Shown: piece after piece, positions 26,677 to 35,278 of the stretch
How the letters are laid out: each line of letters opens with the position of its first letter
Position numbering within the stretch: position 1 is the first letter of the stretch
Translations under genes and position numbers: made by a program
The notes under the pieces: model-generated
Database searches by the model: none
The model's input: the letters and a program-made list of their open reading frames with translations, nothing else
Told to the model about the DNA's origin: nothing
Source of the DNA: Prevotella communis
Lineage (GTDB): Bacteria > Bacteroidota > Bacteroidia > Bacteroidales > Bacteroidaceae
Length of the DNA: 64,000 bases
Assembly (NCBI RefSeq): GCF_022024115.1
Contig: NZ_CP091792.1
Span: 1-64,000 of the forward strand
Direction of reading: 5' to 3'

Positions 26677-27128
26677 TACTCCTTATTCTTGGTGTCCATG
26701 CAGATAGTCACGGGACCGTCGTTAAGCAATTCTACCTTCATATCAGCGCCGAATTCACCTGTGCCTACAGGTTTGCCTATGGCGTCCGATAAATCGCGGC
26801 AGAAGGCCTCGTAGAGTGGGATAGAGTGCTCGTGAGAGCCGGCACGGAACCACGAGGGACGGTTGCCTTTCTTGTAACTGGCATAGAGCGTGAACTGACT
26901 GACTACCAGCGCCTCGCCCTGCACGTCCAGAATAGAGCGGTTCATCACGTCGTTCTCGTCGCCAAACACCCGCAGATTGGCTATCTTCTTCACCAGCCAG
27001 TCTACATCCTCCATGGTGTCTTCATCGCAGACGCCTAATAGGATGAGGAATCCCTGCTGGATGGCCGATTTTACGGTGCCGTTGATGGTGACGCTGGCGT
27101 AGGTTACGCGTTGTATGACTGCTCGCAT
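26676..27128 (-). CDS. dtd: D-aminoacyl-tRNA deacylase
   Basis: Hydrolyses D-aminoacyl-tRNA (for example D-Tyr-tRNA) to keep D-amino acids out of proteins. The 150 residues are the usual length. The two active-site signatures are present: VVSQFTLYASYKKGNRPSW (about 77-95) and the C-terminal LLNDGPVTICMDT. ATG 27128 gives the standard MRAVIQRV start, with a TATCTTTG promoter box just upstream. Head of the dtd-mazG-deoC series. Confidence 0.95.
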   Translation of the reverse strand: MRAVIQRVTYASVTINGTVKSAIQQGFLILLGVCDEDTMEDVDWLVKKIANLRVFGDENDVMNRSILDVQGEALVVSQFTLYASYKKGNRPSWFRAGSHEHSIPLYEAFCRDLSDAIGKPVGTGEFGADMKVELLNDGPVTICMDTKNKE

Positions 27129-27144
27129 GTTTTTGATTTTTCGG

Positions 27145-27152
27145 CAAAGATA
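27145..27152 (-). promoter_or_regulatory. dtd promoter -7 box
   Basis: Reverse-strand TATCTTTG followed by CCGA, about 17 bp from the dtd start codon. Confidence 0.6.
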
Positions 27153-27192
27153 CGATAATTAGTTGATATTTCCAAATTTTGATACTCTATTT

Positions 27193-27344
27193 TGTGGTCA
27201 TTTGGTCAAGGTCATTTGGTCAAAATCGATTTCGGGAACGCGGTCATTGCTCACTATATATAAATAATTTATTATTTATATATAGTGCCGATTTTGACAG
27301 TCTGTTTTCGATTTTGACCAAATGACCTTGACCAAATGACCACA
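27193..27344. repeat. Nested palindrome between uvrC and dtd
   Basis: Outer arms 27193-27229 and 27308-27344 are perfect 37-bp inverses, each containing two copies of GGTCATTTGGTCAA. Inside them lies a second hairpin, 27252-27287, with 16-bp arms CACTATATATAAATAA and its inverse around a TTTA loop. The gene gap (27129-27378) contains nothing else apart from the dtd promoter. Confidence 0.92.
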
Positions 27345-27378
27345 TTTTTTCTATGCCTGATTACTAACAGTAAAACGC

Positions 27379-29229
27379 CTATTTGCTATCAGCAACTCGG
27401 CCTTTCTCTTCGTGGAAATAGTCGTAGACGATTTTGGCTTTGGCAGCGCCTACGATGTCGGTGAGCGTGTCGAGGTTTGCCTCACTGATTCTCTTAACCG
27501 ATTTAAGGCCATTTAGAAGCTCGTCACGCGTTTTGGGACCCACGCCCTTGATGTTGTCAAGCTCTGACTCTAAAGCGCGCTTAGAACGCTTCTCTCGATG
27601 GAAAGTGATGGCGAAGCGATGCACCTCGTCCTGCAATTGGGTGAGGACGTGGAATAGTTCGGAATCTGTCTTCAGTCCAATGACGCGTGGCGGGAAGCCG
27701 TAGAGCAGTTCGTTGGTGCGGTGACGGTTATCCTTGGCCAGTCCTGCAATGGGAATGTCCAGGTTCAGTTCGTCCTGAATCACCTCCCGGATCACCTCCA
27801 TCTGTCCTTTGCCACCATCGGCCACGATGAGGTCGGGTAGGGGCTCTTCCTCTTCCAAAAGTCTGCTGTAACGACGGTGTACTACCTCTTTCATTGAGGC
27901 ATAATCGTCGGGTCCTACCACCGTTTTGATATTGTATTTCTTGTAGTCTTTCTTACTGGGCTTCATGCTTTTGAAGACCACGCAAGCGGCCACGGCATCC
28001 GTGCCCGAGATGTTGGAGTTGTCGAAACATTCTATCTGGTAGGGCATCTTGGGCAAACCCAATTTCTCTTGTAGCTCCTTCATCAGGCGCACCTGTTTCT
28101 GCTCAGGATTCAGTTTTTCGGCCTGCTTCAGACGGTCGAATTTATACTGTTTTCCGTTCATGATAGACAGGTCTAGCAGGGTCTTTTTATCACCTCTCTG
28201 TGGCACGGTAAAGGTGATATTTTCTGAGATCTCGGGTATTTCTATGGGTACAATCACCTCTTTGGCGTCGCTCTTGAAGCGCTCCCGCAGTTCTACGATA
28301 CCCAGTTGCAGCAGTTCCTCGTCGGTTTCGTCCATTTTCTTCTTGTATTCTATGGTAAACGACTGGTTGATACTGCCGTTGGATACGTGTATGTAGTTGA
28401 TATACGCGGTTTTTTCATCGCTGGTGATAGATACCACATCCACGTTGTTGATGGTATGGCTTACTACCTCACTCTTGCTCACAAATGAGTCAATCAAGAG
28501 GTATTTCTGCTTGATTTCCTCCGCTTTTTCAAACTCCAAATTCTCTGCCAGACGCTCCATTTCCTCACGCATCTCGCGTAGAATCTGGCGGGTGTTACCC
28601 TTCAGTATCTCCCGTGCCTGACGGATATTTTCCTGGTAGTCCTCATACGACTGTTTGGCTACGCAAGGACCATAGCAGTTTTTGATGTGATATTCCAGGC
28701 AAACCTGGTATTTTTTGGCTGAAATACCCTCTTTTGTGATGGGTTGGCGACATGTACGGGGCTTGTAGAGCTTATTGATGAGCTCCAATACGGCGTACAT
28801 TGAACCGATATGGGAGTAGGGACCGTAGTACGTGCCCCATTTCTTGTTGATGGTACGTGTCTTGAAAATGCGCGGAAAGGGTTCGTTGGTGACGCAGATA
28901 CTGGGGTATGTTTTACCGTCTTTCAGCAAAACATTATATCTGGGGTTGTATTTCTTGATGAGTGAATTTTCCAGGAGTAGGGCATCTTCTTCCGTATTTA
29001 CCACCGTGTATGAGATGTCGTGTATCTTGGAAACCAGTACTTTTGTCTTAAAACGATCTACTTCGGTGTGGAAATAGGACGAAACACGGGCTTTCAGACT
29101 CTTGGCCTTGCCTACATATATAATAGTATGCTCGTCATCATAGAATTGGTAGCTACCTGGCTTCTCTGGCAAACGTGCCACGATGCCCTTCAAGTACGTC
29201 AACCGTTTTTCGTTCTCTTCTTTCGTCAT
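27379..29229 (-). CDS. uvrC: Excinuclease ABC subunit C
   Basis: The dual-incision nuclease of nucleotide excision repair, working with UvrA and UvrB. The 616 residues show the N-terminal GIY-YIG domain (PGSYQFYDDEHTIIYVGKAK, about 19-38), the UVR helix that binds UvrB (about 205-240, LAENLEFEKAEEIKQKYLLI), the RNase H-like nuclease (ECFDNSNISGTDAVAACVVF, DLIVADGGKGQM) and the C-terminal helix-hairpin-helix pair (LDNIKGVGPKTRDELLN). Last gene of mnmG-apt-uvrC; a parS-like site and a small hairpin lie in the 86-bp gap before it. Confidence 0.96.
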   Translation of the reverse strand: MTKEENEKRLTYLKGIVARLPEKPGSYQFYDDEHTIIYVGKAKSLKARVSSYFHTEVDRFKTKVLVSKIHDISYTVVNTEEDALLLENSLIKKYNPRYNVLLKDGKTYPSICVTNEPFPRIFKTRTINKKWGTYYGPYSHIGSMYAVLELINKLYKPRTCRQPITKEGISAKKYQVCLEYHIKNCYGPCVAKQSYEDYQENIRQAREILKGNTRQILREMREEMERLAENLEFEKAEEIKQKYLLIDSFVSKSEVVSHTINNVDVVSITSDEKTAYINYIHVSNGSINQSFTIEYKKKMDETDEELLQLGIVELRERFKSDAKEVIVPIEIPEISENITFTVPQRGDKKTLLDLSIMNGKQYKFDRLKQAEKLNPEQKQVRLMKELQEKLGLPKMPYQIECFDNSNISGTDAVAACVVFKSMKPSKKDYKKYNIKTVVGPDDYASMKEVVHRRYSRLLEEEEPLPDLIVADGGKGQMEVIREVIQDELNLDIPIAGLAKDNRHRTNELLYGFPPRVIGLKTDSELFHVLTQLQDEVHRFAITFHREKRSKRALESELDNIKGVGPKTRDELLNGLKSVKRISEANLDTLTDIVGAAKAKIVYDYFHEEKGRVADSK

Positions 29230-29260
29230 AGCCTTTATTTAAAGGTGTTTCGCAAATTCT

Positions 29261-29276
29261 TGTTTCACGTGAAACA
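29261..29276. promoter_or_regulatory. parS-like site 1
   Basis: TGTTTCACGTGAAACA, a perfect 16-bp match to the widely conserved ParB-binding sequence that marks origin-proximal DNA for segregation. It is intergenic, between apt and uvrC. Confidence 0.85.
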
Positions 29277-29280
29277 AATA

Positions 29281-29302
29281 CACCCTCCGTCTTTGGAGGG
29301 TG
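29281..29302. terminator. Small hairpin between apt and uvrC
   Basis: Stem CACCCTCC (29281-29288) with GGAGGGTG (29295-29302). A T-rich stretch follows on the forward strand, less so on the reverse, so it may be an attenuator rather than a full terminator. Confidence 0.45.
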
Positions 29303-29315
29303 CTTTTAGTTCGTC

Positions 29316-29843
29316 TTAGATAGTTAGCAGGGTGGTCAGTTCGATGCCGTCAAACAGGTCGCGCCCATGTAATCCTTCATCCGTGATTTCAATGATGAAG
29401 TTCATGTACACCTTCTTCGGGTTGAAATGCTGCACCAGTTTGTAGGCAGCCTTTGCGGTGCCACCGGTAGCAAGCAGGTCGTCGTGAATCAGCACGACGT
29501 CGTCTGGTTCGATGGAATCAAGGTGCATTTCAATGGTATCTACGCCATATTCTTTAGAAAACGACTCCTTAATCACCGTTGCAGGCAATTTTCCTGGTTT
29601 ACGAGCCAAAACAACGCCGCAACCCAATCGGCCGGCTAGGGCAGAGGCCATCACAAAACCACGACTCTCGATACCAACAATCTTGGTGATACCTTTGTCT
29701 TTGTAGAGTTCATACAACTCGTCGAGCATGATTTGCATACAGTAACCGTTCTTGTAGAGCGTTGTTACGTCACGGAAATTAATTCCCTTTTTTGGAAAAT
29801 CAGGTATGCAACGCAGATTGTCCAGTAATACCTTGTTGTTCAT
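29316..29843 (-). CDS. apt: Adenine phosphoribosyltransferase
   Basis: Salvages adenine to AMP using phosphoribosyl pyrophosphate. The 175 residues are the family length. The PRPP-binding loop is VVLIHDDLLATGGTAKAA (about 115-132); upstream are FPKKGINFRDVTTLYKN and IVGIESRGFVMASALAGRLG. The middle gene of mnmG-apt-uvrC, flanked on both sides by parS-like sites. Confidence 0.95.
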   Translation of the reverse strand: MNNKVLLDNLRCIPDFPKKGINFRDVTTLYKNGYCMQIMLDELYELYKDKGITKIVGIESRGFVMASALAGRLGCGVVLARKPGKLPATVIKESFSKEYGVDTIEMHLDSIEPDDVVLIHDDLLATGGTAKAAYKLVQHFNPKKVYMNFIIEITDEGLHGRDLFDGIELTTLLTI

Positions 29844-29877
29844 TTTCAGCTAGTTATATATGTTACACAATCTAAAA

Positions 29878-29893
29878 TGTTTCACGTGAAACT
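29878..29893. promoter_or_regulatory. parS-like site 2
   Basis: TGTTTCACGTGAAACT, 15 of 16 matches to the ParB site; the last base is also the final base of the mnmG stop codon. It lies 617 bp from site 1. Confidence 0.8.
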
Positions 29894-31809
29894 TATCGTC
29901 CCATGAGCACCAGCAGCACGTTGATGTCGCTGGGGCTAACGCCTGGAATACGACTGGCCTGTGCCAATGTTTCGGGATCTATGGCCGTTAGTTTCTGTCT
30001 GCATTCTGTGGAGAGCGACTGGATACTGTTATAATCAAAATGGCCTTTGATTTTGATATTCTCCAAACGGTGCATCTTTTCTGCTACCAGTTTTTCGCGC
30101 TCTATGTATCCTTTATATTTAATGCGTATTTCGGCAGCTTCGGCTATTTCTTCCTTGCGATTAGGCAATTTGTCGATGAATTCGCGTAATTGTGGGATAA
30201 TAGGCATCAGGTTCTGGAAATTCAGTTGTGGACGTGCTATGAGGTCTTCCAACTTCACGCCAAACTGGAGTGGGGTAGTACCCAGTTTTTCCAGCGCAGG
30301 ATTAATTTCCTTGGCTTTTATCGGGAAGTTCTTGCAAAATTCCACGATTTCTTCGATAGCCTGTTTTTTCTGCATCCACCAGTCGAATCGGTCTTTTTTG
30401 ACTAATCCTATCTCGTAAGCACGTTCCGTCAGGCGCGCATCGGCATCATCCTGGCGCAACAGGATGCGATACTCGGCACGTGAGGTGAACATGCGATAAG
30501 GCTCGTCAACACCCTTCGTCACCAGATCGTCTATCAATACACCGATATATGATTCATCACGGCGCATCACAAATTCTTCGGTTCCAACGCACTTCAATGC
30601 AGCGTTAACGCCTGCCACCAGACCCTGTCCTGCGGCTTCTTCATAGCCTGTGGTACCGTTTACCTGACCAGCAAAGAAGAGGCCTTCAATTATCTTCGAT
30701 TCCAACGTATGTCTCAGTTGGGTGGGGTCGAAGAAATCGTATTCTATGGCATATCCGGGACGATACACCTTGGCATGTTCCAGACCTGATATCTTGTGAA
30801 GGGCTTCTATCTGCACATCCATTGGAAGTGAAGACGAGAAACCGTTCAAGTACATTTCGTTGGTTTCAGCGCCTTCTGGTTCCAGGAATAGCAGATGCTG
30901 TTCGCGGTCAGGGAAGGTTACCAGTTTTGTTTCTATCGACGGACAGTAACGTGGTCCTATCGATTGAATCTGTCCATTGTATAGCGGTGAATCCGCCAAT
31001 CCTGAGCGTAGCATCTCGTGAACGTCAGGGTTGGTATAGCACTCCCAGCATGGCAGTTGGGGTAATGTGCCGGAAAATCCGGACTTTCCGGGATAATACG
31101 AAAAGCGGTAAGGGCGCTGTTCGCCGTCCTGCTGGCGCAATTTCGAGAAGTCGATGCTGCGCTTGTCCAGACGCACGGGTGTACCCGTCTTCATGCGGTT
31201 TGAGCGGATGCCGTGCTGGGTGATGCTCTCCGTGAGCCGTTCGGCTGCAGGTTCTGCAATACGTCCGCCCTTCACCATCTTTCGGCCTATATGCATCAAG
31301 CCGTTGAGGAAGGTGCCGGCCGTAATCACCACACTCTTGGCATGTATCTCGGCTCCCCATATGGTGCGCACGCCAACGGCACGTTTGGTTGGCTGCGACT
31401 CAGCCGCAGCACTCGTAGCATCCTCAACCATCAGTTCATCTACCTGATCCTGCCATACATCCAGGTTCTCGGTATGATCGATGGTTTCGCGCCATTTCCA
31501 GATAAACTTACCTCTGTCGCATTGGGCTCGAGGACTCCATACGGCGGGTCCCTTACCTACATTGAGCATACGAAACTGGATGGCTGTGGCATCGGTCACC
31601 CGTCCCATCTGTCCGCCCAGGGCATCAATCTCGCGCACTATCTGTCCCTTGGCAATACCGCCAACGGCAGGGTTACACGACATCTGCCCGATTTTGTTCA
31701 TATCCATCGTGACCAGCAGTGTCTTTGCACCCATATTTGCTGCTGCACATGCGGCCTCACAGCCAGCATGACCTCCGCCAATCACTATCACATCATAGTT
31801 TAATATCAT
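29893..31809 (-). CDS. mnmG: tRNA uridine-5-carboxymethylaminomethyl modification enzyme MnmG (GidA)
   Basis: An FAD enzyme that, with MnmE, installs the cmnm5 group on wobble uridine 34. The protein is 638 residues from ATG 31809. The N-terminal FAD site is YDVIVIGGGHAGCEAACAAA (residues 4-23), followed by SCNPAVGGIAKGQIVREIDA, the second conserved GxGPAVWSPRAQCDR block, and the C-terminal GidA-associated helices (IKIKGHFDYNSIQSLS). The longer in-frame start would overlap the promoter box at 31834-31841. The gene is often origin-proximal in bacteria, consistent with the parS sites. Confidence 0.96.
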   Translation of the reverse strand: MILNYDVIVIGGGHAGCEAACAAANMGAKTLLVTMDMNKIGQMSCNPAVGGIAKGQIVREIDALGGQMGRVTDATAIQFRMLNVGKGPAVWSPRAQCDRGKFIWKWRETIDHTENLDVWQDQVDELMVEDATSAAAESQPTKRAVGVRTIWGAEIHAKSVVITAGTFLNGLMHIGRKMVKGGRIAEPAAERLTESITQHGIRSNRMKTGTPVRLDKRSIDFSKLRQQDGEQRPYRFSYYPGKSGFSGTLPQLPCWECYTNPDVHEMLRSGLADSPLYNGQIQSIGPRYCPSIETKLVTFPDREQHLLFLEPEGAETNEMYLNGFSSSLPMDVQIEALHKISGLEHAKVYRPGYAIEYDFFDPTQLRHTLESKIIEGLFFAGQVNGTTGYEEAAGQGLVAGVNAALKCVGTEEFVMRRDESYIGVLIDDLVTKGVDEPYRMFTSRAEYRILLRQDDADARLTERAYEIGLVKKDRFDWWMQKKQAIEEIVEFCKNFPIKAKEINPALEKLGTTPLQFGVKLEDLIARPQLNFQNLMPIIPQLREFIDKLPNRKEEIAEAAEIRIKYKGYIEREKLVAEKMHRLENIKIKGHFDYNSIQSLSTECRQKLTAIDPETLAQASRIPGVSPSDINVLLVLMGR

Positions 31810-31833
31810 CTTTCTGATTTGTATTTTCGTTTG

Positions 31834-31841
31834 CAAAATTA
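31834..31841 (-). promoter_or_regulatory. mnmG operon promoter -7 box
   Basis: Reverse-strand TAATTTTG followed by CAAA, 25 bp from the chosen start codon. Confidence 0.6.
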
Positions 31842-31891
31842 CAAAAAGTTCGTGAATTAAGCATTTGTATTCCGAAATTTCGACTAAATAT

Positions 31892-31922
31892 TTTGGTGGT
31901 TAGTATAAAATGACTAACTTTG
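31892..31922 (+). promoter_or_regulatory. Promoter of the gene at 32034
   Basis: TTTG at 31892-31895 and TAACTTTG followed by CAGCC at 31915-31922, spacer 19 bp; divergent from the mnmG promoter. Confidence 0.65.
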
Positions 31923-31927
31923 CAGCC

Positions 31928-32033
31928 GTATGAAATAGACTCCCACAACTTTCGTAACAATACGCGATGTGACCAACACCGCCTCTGATGAGGTTGGTGA
32001 TGGGTTGCTCTTTTGACTTATTGTTACACAACT
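31928..32033 (+). promoter_or_regulatory. Structured 5' leader
   Basis: A leader of about 105 nt. ACCAAC (about 31971) pairs with GTTGGT (about 31993), with an inner CCTC-TGAT-GAGG stem. GTAACAATA (about 31953) pairs with TATTGTTAC (about 32019), closing the whole leader just before the start codon. A CTGATGA core resembles part of a hammerhead ribozyme, but the GAAA element is missing. It may be a regulatory leader; no known riboswitch class is recognised. Confidence 0.4.
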
Positions 32034-32573
32034 ATGCGAAAAAGATTTTATGGAGAATGGGTGTGCCGATGCATGCCCGATGGATGCGTGACGCATCTGG
32101 AAGCGCAACTGTTGCGCCAGTTGGTTAATCGTGAAATCCATCCTATCCGTTGTGCGGAGAGTTGTCGCAGGAAGGCGCAGGTGGCACTGAGACTTGGCAG
32201 TCTGTGTGCCGAGTCTGGACATCCGTGGTGGGCTATCAGGGTGTGGCGGTTAGGTCTGCAGCTGGTGGCCAGCAAAGACTACGACGACTGGCTTTGCGTC
32301 TGGTTCAACCCCGAGTGGGTACGGTTGAGCTGGGTGGTGTCCGAGGATCTCTGTCAGCTTCTGGGGCGCAGGATAGACCAGACGTGGCGAAGGATGGGGC
32401 ATCCGGGGATGGCTGTCTATGAGCAGAAGGCTACTGCCGAGTACGACTGGCTATGGCTGGAGAAGTATGACTACTCACGACAGGAAATCGATGATTACTG
32501 GGATGAAATCCAGGACGACTACGAATCACAGTTAAAGACCGAGGCTATCTTCCGGGATGGTCTCGGTCTTTAG
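32034..32573 (+). CDS. Trp- and Cys-rich protein of unknown function
   Basis: A 179-residue soluble protein beginning [20 protein letters not shown], with no signal peptide. It has many Trp residues (WWAIRVW, DDWLCVW, DYWDEI) and several Cys in the first 60 residues ([18 protein letters not shown]), which might bind metal. I do not recognise a family. Support for being real: a good promoter, a long structured leader, and a reading frame open over its full length directly ahead of ruvB. Against: no known domain. ATG 32034 is chosen over an upstream in-frame start because the latter lies in the leader stem. Confidence 0.6.
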   Translation: MRKRFYGEWVCRCMPDGCVTHLEAQLLRQLVNREIHPIRCAESCRRKAQVALRLGSLCAESGHPWWAIRVWRLGLQLVASKDYDDWLCVWFNPEWVRLSWVVSEDLCQLLGRRIDQTWRRMGHPGMAVYEQKATAEYDWLWLEKYDYSRQEIDDYWDEIQDDYESQLKTEAIFRDGLGL

Positions 32574-32611
32574 TGTTTATCTCCGTGATGGTGATAAATA
32601 TACCAATTTTA

Positions 32612-32642
32612 TTGGCTATATCGAAAACATTTCGTATCTTTG
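32612..32642 (+). promoter_or_regulatory. ruvB promoter
   Basis: TTGG at 32612-32615 and TATCTTTG at 32635-32642, spacer 19 bp; start codon at 32657. Confidence 0.6.
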
Positions 32643-32656
32643 CCGAAAAATTGGCA

Positions 32657-33697
32657 ATGGACGAAGATTTTGACATACGCGAAGAGCGGTTTGCCGGTAG
32701 TGGCGAGAAGGATTTTGAGAATGCCTTGCGCCCACTGCGATTTGGCGACTTCAGCGGACAGCAAAAGATTGTAGAGAATCTGGAGGTGTTTGTTGAAGCG
32801 GCCAAGTATCGTGGTGAACCGCTGGATCACACTCTGCTGCACGGTCCCCCCGGACTGGGAAAGACCACGCTCAGTAATATCATTGCCAATGAATTAGGTG
32901 TAGGGTTCAAGATAACGAGTGGACCTGTGCTTGACAAGCCGGGCGACCTGGCAGGTATCCTTACCTCGCTGGAGCCGCGTGACGTGCTGTTCATCGACGA
33001 GATCCATCGCCTGTCGCCTGTTGTGGAGGAGTATCTCTACAGCGCGATGGAGGACTATCGTATTGATATCATGATAGATAAGGGCCCTTCGGCTCGTTCC
33101 ATCCAGATTGACTTGAACCCCTTCACGCTCGTAGGAGCCACCACCCGTAGCGGACTGCTCACGGCGCCTCTCCGTGCCCGTTTCGGTATCAATATGCACT
33201 TGGAATACTATGATCCTGAGACACTTAGCAAGATTATAGAGCGCTCATCGAATATCCTGGGTGTGCCCATCACGGAGGATGCCGCTATGGAGATTGCAGG
33301 TCGCAGTCGTGGAACGCCACGTATTGCCAATGCCCTGTTGCGCCGTGTGCGCGACTTTGCCCAGGTGAAGGGCAATGGTGCCATCGATACGAAGATTTCA
33401 CGTGTGGCACTGACGGCCCTGAATATTGATAAGTATGGACTTGACGAGATAGACAACAAGATACTGCTCACCATCATCGACAAGTTCAAAGGTGGTCCTG
33501 TGGGTATCACCACCATCGCCACAGCCATTGGTGAGGATGCTGGCACCGTAGAGGAAGTCTATGAGCCATTCCTCATCATGGAAGGTTTCATCAAGCGCAC
33601 GCCACGAGGTCGCATGGTCACCGAACTGGCCTACAGGCACTTCGGGCGCAATCCTTATTCAGGAAACATCATGGAGCCCAACCTTTTCGAGACGTAA
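32657..33697 (+). CDS. ruvB: Holliday junction branch-migration helicase RuvB
   Basis: Hexameric AAA+ motor that drives branch migration with RuvA. The 346 residues start [20 protein letters not shown]. Walker A is [16 protein letters not shown] (about 60-75), Walker B is [19 protein letters not shown] (about 108-126), sensor 1 is [20 protein letters not shown], and the C-terminal winged helix ends [13 protein letters not shown] 32657 is chosen because the promoter box ends at 32642. ruvA and ruvC are not in the window. Confidence 0.96.
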   Translation: MDEDFDIREERFAGSGEKDFENALRPLRFGDFSGQQKIVENLEVFVEAAKYRGEPLDHTLLHGPPGLGKTTLSNIIANELGVGFKITSGPVLDKPGDLAGILTSLEPRDVLFIDEIHRLSPVVEEYLYSAMEDYRIDIMIDKGPSARSIQIDLNPFTLVGATTRSGLLTAPLRARFGINMHLEYYDPETLSKIIERSSNILGVPITEDAAMEIAGRSRGTPRIANALLRRVRDFAQVKGNGAIDTKISRVALTALNIDKYGLDEIDNKILLTIIDKFKGGPVGITTIATAIGEDAGTVEEVYEPFLIMEGFIKRTPRGRMVTELAYRHFGRNPYSGNIMEPNLFET

Positions 33698-33775
33698 GTA
33701 TATGTGTAATTGTCTATTAATCAATAACTTAAAGATTGTTTTTCATAACGATAAGCCAACTCATACTACAACGAT

Positions 33776-35278
33776 ATGCAAAGACCATCTACGTTTTATA
33801 GGAAGCACTTATCACTAAGGCTCAGTCTGAGGGTAGCCTCGGCAGTTTGTTTGCTGTTGATGCTCACGCTCCTTGTCATGTTCTTCTATTCGCGCAAGGT
33901 GATGAAGGAGGACGCTTTGCAAAGAGCATCGCAAACGCTGGAAGGAGCGATGGTGAGGATAGACAATATCCTGCTGAGTGTTGAGGAGACAACGGGTAAT
34001 ATGTATTATCAGTTAAGGCCTCTCCTGAATAATCCTGATACGATACGTGCCTATTGTCGTATGGTTGTAGAGACAAACCCCTATGCCACCGGTTGTGCCA
34101 TTGCCCTTAAGCCCGGCTATTATGCCGATCGTGACACGTTCATGGTTTATTATCACCGCACAGGAAACGTTTCTGACGCTCCTGCCGATTCTCTCATTGT
34201 CAGTGCAGATTCTTTCGGGAACATACCTTATACGGAGCAGGCTTGGTATAAGAAACCGATGACTCAGAACAAGGCCCTGTGGCTGAATCCTCTGGAGGGC
34301 ATGGATACCGACGAGGAGCCGCTGGAATCCTACAGCGTGCCCATACCCGGTGATGATGGTGAGCCTATTGGTGTCATCAGTGTAGATGTGTCTATCAGTC
34401 TGCTGTCAGGCACCATTGCCAATATCAAGCCTACGCCCGACTCCTATTGTGCGGTGTTGGATAAAGATGGTTCGTTTATCGTCCATCCCACGGGTTTGCA
34501 TCTGATGCAGCCCACTTCCCTTGGCTTACCTGACGAGACGTTGCAGCAGTTGTTGCAGCAGATTCAGTCGGGCAAATCCGGATATGTCCCCTTTAATTTC
34601 TCTGGGTTCGACTCTTACATCTTCTATAAACCCTTCAAGAAGGTCGATGTGCCTATGCGCTCAAAGGATGAGATGGGCTGGACAATGGCTGTGGCAATGT
34701 CGAAAGACAGTATCTTTGGTGAGTACAACCGACTGTATAATTACGCCGTCATCATCGCTATTGGCGGTCTGCTGCTGATGTTGCTGGCCTGTTGGGCAAT
34801 CCTCTTCCTGCGCCTCCGTCCGTTGAAAATGTTGACAGAGAAAGCCCAGCATATTGCCGAAGGCCACTACGACGACCCTATACCCCATACATGGGGCCGC
34901 GACGAGATAGGCAGTCTGCAGCGCAATTTCATCCGGATGCGCAGGGCTGTGGCGTCGCAGATTGGTGAGTTGGAACAGCTGACGGATGCCATTCAACAGC
35001 GCAGTAAGGAACTGAAAAGTGCTTATAAACAAGCTCAGAAGGCCGACAAAATGAAAACGGCCTTCCTGCACCACATGTCTGATCAGATGTTGTTGCCAGC
35101 ACAGACCATCGACAAGGATGTAGAGGCATTGCGCCATATTGAGGGGCAGGCCAAGTGGGAAGAAACGGCTAAACTGGTGGAGAATATCCAGAAGAATGGT
35201 AACACCATCGCACGGGTATTGAATCATCTGCTGAATCAGTCGGAAGAGGATATCAGAAAGGAGGTAGAACATGATTAA
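33776..35278 (+). CDS. Cache-HAMP sensor with degenerate kinase core
   Basis: A 500-residue membrane sensor. One membrane segment at about 20-40, a periplasmic double-Cache-type domain (about 45-310; ATGCAIALKPGYY, EQAWYKKPMTQNKALWLNP, SYSVPIPGDDGEPIGVISVD), a second membrane segment at about 325-347, then HAMP (RPLKMLTEKAQHIAEGHYDD). The C-terminal helices resemble a histidine kinase dimerisation domain, but the H-box reads FLHHMSDQMLLPAQ, with Asp where the phosphorylated His should be, and the protein ends without an ATPase domain. It overlaps the next gene by 8 bp, so the two are translationally coupled and their products may pair. Confidence 0.85.
   Translation: MQRPSTFYRKHLSLRLSLRVASAVCLLLMLTLLVMFFYSRKVMKEDALQRASQTLEGAMVRIDNILLSVEETTGNMYYQLRPLLNNPDTIRAYCRMVVETNPYATGCAIALKPGYYADRDTFMVYYHRTGNVSDAPADSLIVSADSFGNIPYTEQAWYKKPMTQNKALWLNPLEGMDTDEEPLESYSVPIPGDDGEPIGVISVDVSISLLSGTIANIKPTPDSYCAVLDKDGSFIVHPTGLHLMQPTSLGLPDETLQQLLQQIQSGKSGYVPFNFSGFDSYIFYKPFKKVDVPMRSKDEMGWTMAVAMSKDSIFGEYNRLYNYAVIIAIGGLLLMLLACWAILFLRLRPLKMLTEKAQHIAEGHYDDPIPHTWGRDEIGSLQRNFIRMRRAVASQIGELEQLTDAIQQRSKELKSAYKQAQKADKMKTAFLHHMSDQMLLPAQTIDKDVEALRHIEGQAKWEETAKLVENIQKNGNTIARVLNHLLNQSEEDIRKEVEHD

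Noticed and set aside
31980..32000. Hammerhead ribozyme (CTGATGA core)
   Set aside because: The GAAA element and matching cleavage-site stems are absent.
33776..35278. First Cache gene as a frameshifted part of the following kinase
   Set aside because: The second gene has its own complete sensor, membrane segments and kinase; the two are tandem relatives rather than one broken gene.
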